A DNA stretch of 64,000 nt from Isochrysis galbana. Its lineage: Eukaryota > Haptophyta > Isochrysidales > Isochrysidaceae. The notes under the pieces were generated by a model, which saw only the letters and a list, made by a program, of their open reading frames with translations, had not been told where the DNA came from and ran no database searches. Position numbers and translations under genes: made by a program. Shown piece after piece: positions 37,940 to 48,900 of this stretch. Within the stretch, counting starts at the first letter, position 1; every line of letters starts with the position of its first letter. The stretch spans positions 1,983,582 to 2,047,581 of the forward strand of contig CM030941.1 of the NCBI GenBank assembly GCA_018136815.1, given 5' to 3'.

Positions 37940-38830
37940 AGCAAGGGGGTGTCGCATCCGCGATCGACCTTTTTGTTTTAGAAGTTGTTTGCGTTTCTAT
38001 GTTCCCTCCTTGCAGGCTAGCCACGAGTTACCGTCGCACGGTCCTACATTCGTCCATTCGCCCTTGTTGCCCTCGCCTCCTTTGTCGCCTCCTTTGTCGC
38101 CTGCTTGCCCCTCACCTGGCTTACCTCCTTGCGTGCTTCTCGCGTTTTAGGCTAAGTCGCGCGTTCAGGTATCGCCGGTGCAAGGAACCGCCCCCATGTG
38201 TGACCCTGATTCCCCCTCAGGTGTTGGCCGTTGGATTATACCGTGGCGCTATTTTACTTCGGTCTTCATCAAATCACTTAAGGGTTTTCGAAAGATTCCC
38301 TCCTTATTCTTGTGCGTAACTGTCGCCCCCGTCGGATCGTCCGTCGCCCCGTCGCTCTCTTGTCGGCATTCTCTTCCTTGTTCGATCTGTCAGCGGGTTC
38401 CTGTGCGTTCCGTGATAGTGATAGGGATACGTTAGTGTGGAGAGTGTTGACGTGAGTGTAGTGTCATTTCGTCGGTCCATCGGCCCCTAGCCGTCTGTCG
38501 TCTGTCGTTCTTCGTTCGTCGCTCTCGTTCTCGTTCTCGTTCCCGTTCTCGTCCCTCGTTCTCAACACTACCTCAATACCAAACCTCTCCACTCCATCAG
38601 CCTCAGCCTATCCATCCCGATCCGCCCAGCCATGTCCGCTCCGTCGTCGCGCTCGCCCTCGCCCAAGCCCGTCCTCCCGCCTTTCTCTGTTGAGGAGGTG
38701 GTCCAGCCCGTCATTGGCCACTCCCCAACTTCCGCCGCGCCTCTCGCCGCTTCCCTTCCGTCCCTTCTGTTCCCATCTGAGGCAGTGGTAACCTCGGATC
38801 CGTCAATGTGGCGCCTAGGGATGCTAGCCA
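37940..38830 (+). repeat. Older repeat (retroelement 5' region), uninterrupted copy
   Basis: This is the continuous counterpart of the blocks at 5470-8230 and serves as the empty-site reference for the hAT-like and LINE insertions there. It begins near TGTCGCATCCGCGATCGACC and runs through pyrimidine-rich leader. From 38632 it has an ORF start MSAPSSRSPSPKP that stays open to 39006 but changes character after the shared block ends near 38805. No further retroelement protein follows, so this is a fragment too. Confidence 0.6.
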
Positions 38831-39082
38831 ACAAGACCTCTTACACATACAAGACTACAATTTCTAACGGGGGGGGTCTGGCGCCCGAAGGGCATCGAAT
38901 ATGTGCTAGATGGGTGTTTTCCGGGGTTTCTACCGCTTTGCTTTGGTGTATTTCCTCAATACTGACTTTTTCATTTTTACACCTTAGAAGTTCAAATAGT
39001 GCTTGACCGCCCTAACGATTTATTTGGCTGTCGCGGCGTCGCGGCCGGCCGCTTCAAATAGACTTTCTTCCCACGAAAGAGC

Positions 39083-42000
39083 ATGTCGGCTCGTCCCGCG
39101 TGCGCGAGCGAGCTGGGGCTGCCGCCCAAGAGGCCGAGGAGCGAGCTGGGGCCGCAGCCAAGGAGCGAGCCAACGGTCGTGTTCCGCTGGCCATCCACTT
39201 CGTCGATGCTATTGCCCGCCCGCCCATGCTCCGCGGCCGGACCGAGAGTTTCTCCAGGCCGCGCAGCAGCTTCTGCAATCGCTGACGTCCACTGCTCGCC
39301 GGATGGAAGGGGCGCTGCACCTGCAGACGCGCCTCCACCTGCTGGTCTTCCCTGCTCGGTGCATGGGAGCGGAAGGGGCGCTGCACCTGCAGACGCACCT
39401 CCACCTGCTTATCTTCCCTACTCGGTGAGTGGGAGCGGAAGAGGCGCTGCACCTGCAGACGCGCCTCCACCTGCTGGTCTTCCCTACTCGTTGAGTGGGA
39501 GCGGAAGGGGCGCTGCACCTGCAGACGCGCCTCCACCTGCTGGTCTTCCCTACTCGGTGAGTGGGAGCGGCACTGCCTCCTCCTACTCGAGCAACTGGAG
39601 TAGTGGTCCGAGCTCAGCGCCAGCACCCGGTAGTCTTGCACTACCTGTCAGCCCAGTACTGCCCTCGGGTAAATGGGCAGCGAGCTGGGCATCATTGCCA
39701 CATGTCACATCACAGTCGGCAGCCAGGACGCCACCAAGTGCGATAATTCCGACATCGGCCCCCGCCGCTTCACAGTCCGCGGTGTGGACGCTACTAGGTA
39801 CTTGGTCTCAATCGGCATCATCCCCGCCGGTGGTGTCATCACATCCGGTGCCGTCATCGCATCCGGCACCATCATCGCATTCGACGCCGCCATTGCAATC
39901 GACGGCGTCATCGTCACTAGCGGCGTCATCGCAACCGGCAGCATCATCGCAACCCGCAGCTTCCTCGGCGCTGGTAGCTTCATCGGCCAGAGCGGCTTTG
40001 TCGGCTCCAACGACTTTGTCTAGACTGGTAAACTCAATTTCCAGCGAGCTGGCTTCCTCATCGACTCCTGCAACTTCATCGGGTCCGATAGCTTCAGTGA
40101 ATCTCAAGGTGTCAACGCACGAAGCACCAAGTCCATCGGTTTGGCCAGTTACGTCCCCCAGTCTCTTTGGATGGTCACCGCCAAGCTCACCTGACAAAAA
40201 AAAACATCTCACCTGCAATACACCTGGCAACTCGTTAGAACCACTTGATGCGTGTCAACGCAAGGCATACGAGTTGGCTATGTCAGGCAGCAACATCTTC
40301 ATAACGGGCGGAGCGGGCACGGGCAAGTCCCACACGCTTCAACGCATCATCGCATCTCTAAGGATCAAATACGGGTGCGTCGCCACCCTTCTCACAACCG
40401 TGCTAACCATGACATGTGTCCATCCCTACCCTTGCTGCAACCTCGTTGTTGAGGTAGCACGACACTTTGCTCCGATATCCGCCAGGGGTGACGCCGTGCT
40501 TGTGACTGCACCAACGGGTGTGGCTGCCGTGGTCTTGGGCGGCCAAACCTTGCAATCTTCCCCAGGCCCCGGAGTAATTGAGGGGACGACGCAAAAGTTC
40601 GGCAATATGCATGGAGAGCGGGCGCAAAGTGTGCTGAGTAAGCTCAAGTGCCTAATCATCGATGAGATATCCATGGTGCGCATGACGGCGCAGGCTCGCA
40701 AGCTTGATCCACTTGATGGGATGGGATCACATGCAGTAATCAGGGTAACTCGCAGCCCATTGCTTCTTACCTCTCAGGCTGATGCGGAATATCTTGATTA
40801 CTACATAGCTCATTTCCCATCTCATAAATCTATCCAATTCATCGTTTGTGGCGATTTTCTGCAGCTCGCGCCTGTCCCCAATCGGCAGCATTCACTCAAT
40901 AATAATCGCTTCCTAGCTTTATCCATTGCGACATCGAGGCGGCGTGAAGCGCCGGAGAGGAAGGTGACGACGCAAGCTGCTGATCGTCTCGGTCGCGCCC
41001 CTCCCCGCCCTGCGCGGAATGAGAGCTACTTATTGGATTCTTCACTTCATATTGGATGCAGGACCAAATCGGAGGTCCTAACGGCAATTCTGCTCGAAGG
41101 GCATCGGAAGCAATGGACCCGCACAACGAAGATCTCCATGTGCAGCTCACTGCCATGCTGCCGCGCTTGCCTTTGCTGGTTCGGTCGTGGGTTTGGTAGC
41201 CGTTGAAAGCTTTTCCCTCCCACTGCAGTATCTCCATTCGTACCATCCGCTCCGTGGAATGCAGTGGATGAGAGCCGAGGATCACACCCCTTTCGGCGTG
41301 CACGAGACCACTGGCCATTTTGCATTTCAGTCAATGTTTTGGCGCGCCGCCAAGTTTACGACGGTCTACCTCCGGATCACCCACCGCACGCGCGAGCCGA
41401 TCCTCTTAGACGCGCTCACCGACATCCGCACAGGTATCAGCTGAATGTAGTGTGGCTGTGCTCCCGCGGAGTGATACCCCTCTCATCGCTTTCTTGGGCG
41501 CCTTGTCCTGGGATCACCACTCAATGTGCACGGAGTAGGGAATGATGCGCATTCACGCATTGCCTTGTCCCTACTCAGGTTGTGCCTCCAGCCCACGAGT
41601 GATGCGGCTGATCGCAGCCACTCGGCGTCCGCTACCGCCGCGCGAGGGAGTCGAGGCTACCATCCTTTTCGCTAAGCGCGACGGTGTAGAATCTAAGAAT
41701 AAGCAATGCCTCAGGGTCCTTCCCCAGCAGACGCGGCTGCTTTATCACGCCAGGTGCGCTGAAATCTTGCATTTTGGCTCGATCACGCACATGGCCCTTG
41801 AGGGACCACTTGCCCTACGTCCATACATTGCCTAGCCTCAATTTGTGTTGACAGTTGCCCTTCTCATTGTATCGATTGTCGCTTTCTTTCAGCGACGACG
41901 CGACACTGCACGAGTGCGCTCCGCGATCGGTGACCAAGGAAAGCTTGCTGCTCGACGACTTCTTCAAGAAGGACTGTCAAGCCGATAAGGTTCTCGAGCT

Positions 42001-43457
42001 CCGGATCGGTGCACAGGCGCGCATGAAATGCTCCGACCCAAAAGACTATGAGGGAGCTGCGTTGAGCTATGATGTCACTTGTGCAATAGTACTGTGTTGT
42101 GGATGCTGCGTAGTGGCTAGTATACGGTGCACTTTCACACGCTTTGCCTTGTGCTAGTGGCGCAGGTTATGCTGTTGCAGAATGAGCTAGCCTCATCGGA
42201 AGACGGCCGTGACTCTCGGTATAGACTCGTCAATGGGTCAAGGGGCGTGGTCATCGGATACGATTATTTGAGAAGTCTCAGGTGGAGCAGCACGCCAAGG
42301 AGCCGGAGGGCGCTAACCAGCTAGATGTTGACGCGGTATCATGCAGGCTATCGCTGAATGTTTCATCGCCCTCAGCCTCGAAAGACAAGATTGCTGAGTT
42401 TCATCGCCGTTCTACCCTTGCAGTTGTAGGGCAAGTTATGATAGCCCGAGCGCCATCGGTCACCGTAAGCTCTCCACGTTCTTGATCGACTATGCTCCCA
42501 ACGGCGTTCCCTCGCAAATCCCGCCGGGCCCGGCGCCACCCGACGCAGAGTTGGACCCTCGATACTACGAGGTTCCGAGTCAATATGGCTGCACTCATTG
42601 GATAAACTCCTTGACGGGCCAGGCCGTATCCGAGCGGCCAGCTGAGCTGTACCCTATTGTGCGGTTCTTGCTTCCAGGCGGTCAATCTCGCTTGAAGCTT
42701 GTGACCCGAGCCTTCTTTACGAAAAAGGTGCACTTGAAGGGTACTATGCATCGATTGCAGGTGTGCCGTCCATCCTACTGGTCCGTCATGCGCCTTCGGC
42801 ATGGTGAGGTTCACGCCTTGGCTGGGAGAGACGAGAGCGAGCGGTCAAGTCGAGGGCTAAGCCATCACGGAGTGGCTTGCGTTCCCCGACTGCACAGGTT
42901 CCTTTAGCATTGGCTTGGGCTGTAACAGTGCACAAGTCGCAAGGAGCCACCCTCGACTACGTGAGTGTGAACCTCGAGAATGTATTTGCCTACGGCCAGG
43001 CGTACGTAGCACTTTCACGCGCGTCTACAAGTGGCGGTTTGCACGTTTCTGGGTTTTTGGTATGTTGCATTTTCTATCGGCACGCAGATTGCACATGCTA
43101 GTGACAGCACGCACAAGTGCCACCCACCGCATGCACATCGAGGGCCAAATAGGCAGTAACCGGCCTAAGTGCTTGATGGAGGTCGCCGAGCTGAGGGGAT
43201 GGGCTTTGTCTTTCACGCAGGCGTTGAAAGTGAAGACGCACCCATTAGCTCTCGAGTTTTACAAGTGCGTCGCGTCCGGCACCGAGTACACTTTGCTCAC
43301 GCGGCCCGACATGTGGTGGGGCTCGCATATAATGGCACATCCCGACCGCCGATGGGCAGCCCTGTATTGCCGGCACCCCCAATTCCGAAGATGGGCGGAC
43401 GAATGGCGAGAGGGGGCGGCCAACGAGCTTGCTCAGCTCGGCGAACGTTTTGAGTGA
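39083..43457 (+). CDS. PIF1-family DNA helicase, multi-exon
   Basis: Exon 1 is long and starts at 39083. The N-terminal ~390 residues are disordered: four 22-residue repeats, then Ser/Pro/Ala-rich text. Helicase motifs follow: I GGAGTGKS (about 40310), Ia [39 protein letters not shown]. Later motifs are spread over short exons in changing frames: [13 protein letters not shown]...ITHRTREP (about 41318-41400), QVMLLQN and [13 protein letters not shown] (about 42165-42260), then the terminal block [18 protein letters not shown]...[12 protein letters not shown] (about 42905-43030). A last exon ends at 43457. Two introns are clear: 40375-40485 and 40676-40777, both GT-AG. At least four more lie in 40900-43200, boundaries not resolved. 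PIF1 helicases unwind G-quadruplexes and forked DNA 5' to 3'. Confidence 0.85.
39305..39568 (+). repeat. Four 66-bp tandem repeats in the helicase N-terminus
   Basis: Four in-phase units of 66 bp encode [22 protein letters not shown]-type repeats, each differing by a few residues (GLP, YLP; SV, SL). They lie in the disordered N-terminal part and do not disturb the helicase core. Copy number is likely to vary between strains. Confidence 0.85.
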
Positions 43458-44296
43458 TTCGCCTGCACAGGGGCAGATGAGGTCAGGAATGTCTCGAATA
43501 CGACGAGACGGCATCCACATGTATGGACAATGCGTTTTGCCCAAACTCTAACTATCAGGTGCCTTCCTCCCAACCTAGTCGGATCGTAGCTGAACTTGAT
43601 GACCGTCTATGCCTCGAACAGTATCGTGGGGCCATCTGCCGAGTGAGCGGTATCTGAAGGCCTTAGGCCAATCCGTCGTGAGAGCAGCACCAGCGGCTAG
43701 CGCAGTGCTTTGGCCCTCCTCCTTGCCAGGAGTCGGGTGAGTGAAATTCGGGATTGGGTAAGGAAACTCCATTTGGGATTTTGGAATGGGGAAGAACGGC
43801 TGACGAGGGTCGGTGGGGTGGCGTGATCCGGCTCCTAGCGGCCCTATAAAACATCTGAGCGTTGGTACCACTACTGCAACTAAGTTTATACTTAGTTCGC
43901 CCATGGGGGGGCACGAGCCCCCCCCTCTCTCCACTCCTCCCCTGCCATGGGAGAGGAACCACTCATCCTCCCGGCATGCCCCCAACTCAGGGCCTGTGAT
44001 TTAATGGTTGATCATGATTTTTGCGGGATAACACCTCCCGGCGGAGCTGTTCGCCAAAGCGCCCAAAAGTGCTGTTAGAATCTACCATTAGTAATGCATT
44101 AGAAAATGGCTACTTTAACTATAGCTTGTCGCATTCGCGAATCGACACTCGTTAGGCTTCTCTTCGTCGTTCGGCATTTATCGTTATAATTCTCTCGTTC
44201 TCGTTCTCGGTCAAAAGCTTCGCTTGGACGCATAGGGTCTTGGGTTGTGGAGCGCCCTCTCTCTTTCTCTCGAAGAGAAGAGAAGTTTCCCCACCT
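43458..44296. repeat. Helicase 3' flank with repeat pieces
   Basis: Includes an inverted copy of the 28027-28135 repeat at 43870-43980. A hAT-like terminus, CAGGGCCTGTGATTTAA (43988-44004), is identical to the right end of the element at 5874-6761 over 17 bases, with no partner end found. A short TTGTCGCATTCGCGAATCGAC piece near 44130 resembles the older repeat. No gene is supported. Confidence 0.6.
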
Positions 44297-45396
44297 TGTC
44301 AGAGCAAGGCTGATCTCACTCTTGGAGATTGCCTGCGAGGGCGCGCCGGCAGCTAGCGCGGAACGCGGTTCTTGTGGGGAGCTCATGGAGCTTTCCTCGG
44401 GGTTGACTACGGGCATGGTGATCGACGCACGACGCACAACGCACGCACGGAGCACGGTGGGCGCGGAAGTGCGGAAGGAGGCTTGTGGGAGGTGGTGGCA
44501 GGCGACTGGGGGTGGCTCAGGCGCGTGCTTGACTTGTATTGACTCGTTGACTCGGGGTATAGACTCGGGAACTCGGGGGGACTCGCTTGGGAACACGGTG
44601 GGACTCGACGAAGTTGCTACAAAAACACTCACAAGAAACCCAAACCCCAACGACCTTGGGCTCAGAAAACTAACGTAAACACTCCGGAATCATACGATAA
44701 ACAAACCCTCCCCGTGCGACAAAGGCTGAGGTCGCGATCGCTCGTCATGCGCGAAGAAATACGGAAAGAGAGCGCAAAACTACGCAAACGAAGGGTTCAA
44801 ACTATCGTTAAAGTGAAAACTCGTCCGCTGAAGCCAACGCGGAGGGTCGAGGAGAGGTCCAAACTCGCGCGGGGGGAAGAAGGCGATGTGCAGAGAGACC
44901 TTCTAGACAAGCGACGAGCAAGGGGCGACGAAACAAGACGCGAGACGCGAGGCGCGTGCCATTCGTTCTTCCTTTCTTTCATCGAAACCGCGACGAAACT
45001 AACGTTAAACATCGGTGCCCCCTCCGCGAGGATCGCGAAGAAGAACGGACGAGATGGAGGCAATCATCGAAGGAACCGCGAGAGGAATCGAAGCGAGGGG
45101 GGGAACAACGACGGCCGGAGGAAACGAACCGCGCGCGGGGGAGAAGAGAACCTCGCGCGGGGGGGGGGATTAATATAACGGCCGGAGGCGACGGACGGCA
45201 CGCCGAGGGAAAGAACCTGCCGCGGGGGGGGCGAGGGACCGAGGGCACGGCGGGGCAGCGTGGGAGGGCGCGAGGCCGATCTCGGAGCGAGATCGCGTCC
45301 TTTCCCTCGCGGAGCGCGGAGAGACCCCCCACGAGATATCTTGGGACCGGAGAATGTTTTGGACGAATCTTCTTGCCGTCGGCCGAGGAGAGGCGG

Positions 45397-45430
<34 letters not shown>

Positions 45431-45697
45431 TCGCAGAGCGACTGCAGAACGAGAAGTCGAAGTCATGCCGGTTTATTACCTTAAACGAGCCAACAATTAT
45501 AGTAACAGCAAAAACAAAATTCGAATCGCAAATTTCGAGACCAAAATCTGCAAACCTGGACTTGAGACCATGGGGAATCCGAATCTGTGTGTCTTGTGCG
45601 TCAGTGGCAACACGGGGAACTGTTCAATTGTAATTGTGAGCGCGTACCTTACACGAATATTCATGCCTACAGCCTTCAGATGGGCAGGAATACAACA
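44297..45697 (-). repeat. 3' LTR of gypsy copy B
   Basis: 1401 bp. On the minus strand it begins TGTTGTATTCC at 45697 and ends CTCTGACA at 44297. It carries an (AG)n run at 45401-45428. It aligns with copy A's LTR end to end and with 56788-57667 up to the gap. Confidence 0.88.
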
Positions 45698-45961
45698 CCC
45701 CCCGACTTAAATCGAGACGTCTCCCGATGTCGAGCCAAGAGAGTTCATTTAACCATACGAGACGAGAGACATAGAGGAGGAGGATTAACCCATGGATCCA
45801 AAGCGAGCACAAAATCGGCAGCTTAGCGCGGCGGCCCCCGATTTCGTACGCCACGTCCTACCACGTTCTCCCTTTTACAGGAGTTTTGCTCGGGCAGTTG
45901 CGCTGGGTCAGGCGCTGACGCGACGCTAATCATCCACTTCCGGTCGACTTAGCACTTAGCG

Positions 45962-48900
45962 CTACGAACGTGAACGAGAACGGGTACGACTTGAAGGCAG
46001 ATCAGGAGGAATACGATTTGACTCTTGAACTCGACGTGGAACTTGATTAGACTGGGGACTTGAACTTGGACTTGAAGAGGAGTCTACAGCGGAGTGAGCT
46101 TGGGGTTGAACCGGACGGCGGTCGAAAGTGGTGTCGTACGACTCAACTAGATCAGCACAACGCCGAAGCAACTCAATTCGAGACTCCCAAGTAGCTTCAG
46201 AACGAGGATAGCCGCGCCATTTGACGAGATACTTGAATGAAACTCCATCGCCCTTGCGATCGAGTAACTCTTCGACCAAGTACTCATCTTCAGCGAGCGG
46301 AGACGAATCGGTGACGGTGAAGTACGGACGAAGATTGGAAATGTGAACTTCATCCTTGACTTGACGATTTTCGAGATCGCGTAGACGGTATCGAGTGGCC
46401 GAGATGGCTTCTTCTACTCGGTAAGGACCGGAGTAGAGGTATTGAAGTTTGTTGGCGTGGCCAGGGATTCGACGACAAACTCTGTCTCCTTGTTTGAAGG
46501 TAACACCGAGTTTAGACTTTTGAGAGGCGGAGCGCATCGATTCACGTTGGGCTTCTTGAGTACTTTCGAGGGCGGAACGCCACGACTCGAGAAGCTTCTT
46601 ATTGAGCTCGGTGGCGTAAGTGACGGCATCGGACGGAGGCCTAGATGGAAGCAACTCAAGAACAGGAGCAGGGTCAGCAAGTTGAGCTGGAAGACGAAGC
46701 TCCCGACCAAACAAGATAGCCGCGGGTGACTTGGGTACGACGCGACCGGCGGTCGCTCGCATAGACATGAGAAGAAACGGAAGGTGATCGACCCAATGGG
46801 CGCCGCCTTCATTGGAGACTCGAGTCATCGTGAGGAGAGTTTGTTGAGCTCTTTCTACTAGCCCTACGCCTTCGTGGCGATAGGCTTCAGTAGTGCTCAA
46901 GTCCGTGCCGGTCGCTTTGAGAATTAGGTCCACTAATCGAGAGCAAAGATTCGAGCCGGCGTCGGTTCGAAGTTGGCGAGGGACTCCATAACGAGATACG
47001 ATGAGACGCATGAAGACGTCCAGACATTTTGCGGACGAGGGGTTACCGTTGCAAGGCTCAGCTTCAATCCAACGAGAGAGAGAATCGACGAAAACAATCA
47101 GCTTGTCAAAACCGGAGCGGCCGGATACGAAATCGTGAGTGGGCGCCATCGAAAGAATATCGCAATAGACGACGTCGAAAGGATAAGATCCGATGGAAAG
47201 ACCGGATGGATGGGCGAGCGGTCGCGGTAACGGTTTGCCAAGAGTGCATTCGTGGCACTCTCGAACGTATTCCGATACAGAGGCGGATAGGCCAGGCCAG
47301 TAAACTCGAGAACGAAGTAGGGTAGTCATCCTTGTCGCACCTGGGTGACCAAGGTGGTCATGGTAGGCGCGGAGGTACGTGTCACGAAGGGACTCCGGAA
47401 TGTACAAACGAAGAGGAGCCTCTTCCGCTTCTGAGGAGCGGTAGTAGAGTAGGCCATCGCGAAGGAGGAATCGGGAACTTTTCTTCGACGACGAGCTAGA
47501 GTCAATCGAAGAGGAAGCTTTCGGAAGGATCGACTCGACTTCAGAAAGGATCGAGCTGGCGAGATCGTCGGTAGAGAGCGCTTGACGCAATTCGTCGGCA
47601 TGAGGCACGCCCACATCGAGATACGAGGAGGTAATCGACTCCGAAGATTCCGATGCTTGACGAGCGAGCCTATCGTTTGCTTGTTGGCGGCGAGCGGTGA
47701 GGGTGGATGAAGTAACCGCGGCGGCAACTATGTCGTGAATTTCGGAAGAATCGAAAGAATGGACGTCACTCTCCTCGAGATGGAGAGGATCGTGATCGGG
47801 CTCGAGAGCAACTAGGCGGGATAAGCCGTCGGCGTCCCAGTGAGTGACTCCAGGTTTGTGCACGACGTCGAATCGATATTCGGCTAGCTTCAGGACCCAT
47901 CGCATGAGGCGCGAGGCTGGACCACCGGTGACTTGATCTTTCATCGTGTGAAGCCAGCGCAAAGCTGAATGGTCTACGACGAGGGTGAAGTGGCGACCCC
48001 AAAGATAAGGCCTCCAATTTCGGATCGATTCTAGCGCTGCTAGAAGTTCGATTTCAGTAACTGTCCAATGGCGCTCAGCCGGACTCAAACTACGACCGTA
48101 GTATGCAACAACGCGCTCTCTCCCTTCGTCGTCTTTCTGAGCAAGGACGCCGGCGATGCCGAGCTTGCTAGCACCGTCGGTCTTAACGAGGAAAGGACGG
48201 TCGTCTCGAGGAGGTGCGAGTACGGGTTCTTCACAGATAGCTTGCTTGAGATCTTCGATAGCCTGTCGACAGGCTTCTGTTTGCGACTCGACCGGGACGT
48301 CGCACCCTTTCCGCGTGAGAGCGGTTAACGGCGCCGCACGGATCGCAAAACGACGGATGAAACGGCGGTAGTAGGAGCACAATCCAAGGAACGAACGGAC
48401 GGCTTCGATCGAGTTGATTTGGGTTGGGTCGATTTTCGAGACAGCTTCCACTTTCTTGGGATCCATCCGAAGACCTTCACGCGAAACAACGTGGCCGAGA
48501 TATTCAGCCGAGGTGGCAAAGAAAACGCATTTCGACATCTTGCAAGTGAGGCCCGCCCAGATGAGACGTTCCAAGACAAGATCAAGACGGTGTAACATTT
48601 GTTGGAATGACGACTCTTCCCTGGCCTGCAGCGAGTCACCTACACCTGTCGACCAGGCGCCGACATCATCCAAGTATGGCATACAAATCTCCCATGCCAG
48701 CCCACCGAGAACGGCGTCCATGAGGCGGCACATATACGAGGGACCGGATTGAACACCGAAAGGCAAGTAATTGAACTCGTACTTGCCGCGATGAGTAGTG
48801 AACGCGGTGATATGTTTATCGGATTCTTTGATCGGTATACCCCAGAAACCAGATGCCAGGTCCAGGGTGCAAAGGAATAGAGAATCGAGGTTGCCTTGAC

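Noticed and set aside
45401-45428. (AG)n run as a CRISPR or structured array
   Set aside because: A simple dinucleotide microsatellite inside the LTR; no CRISPR-like repeats with spacers exist anywhere in the window.
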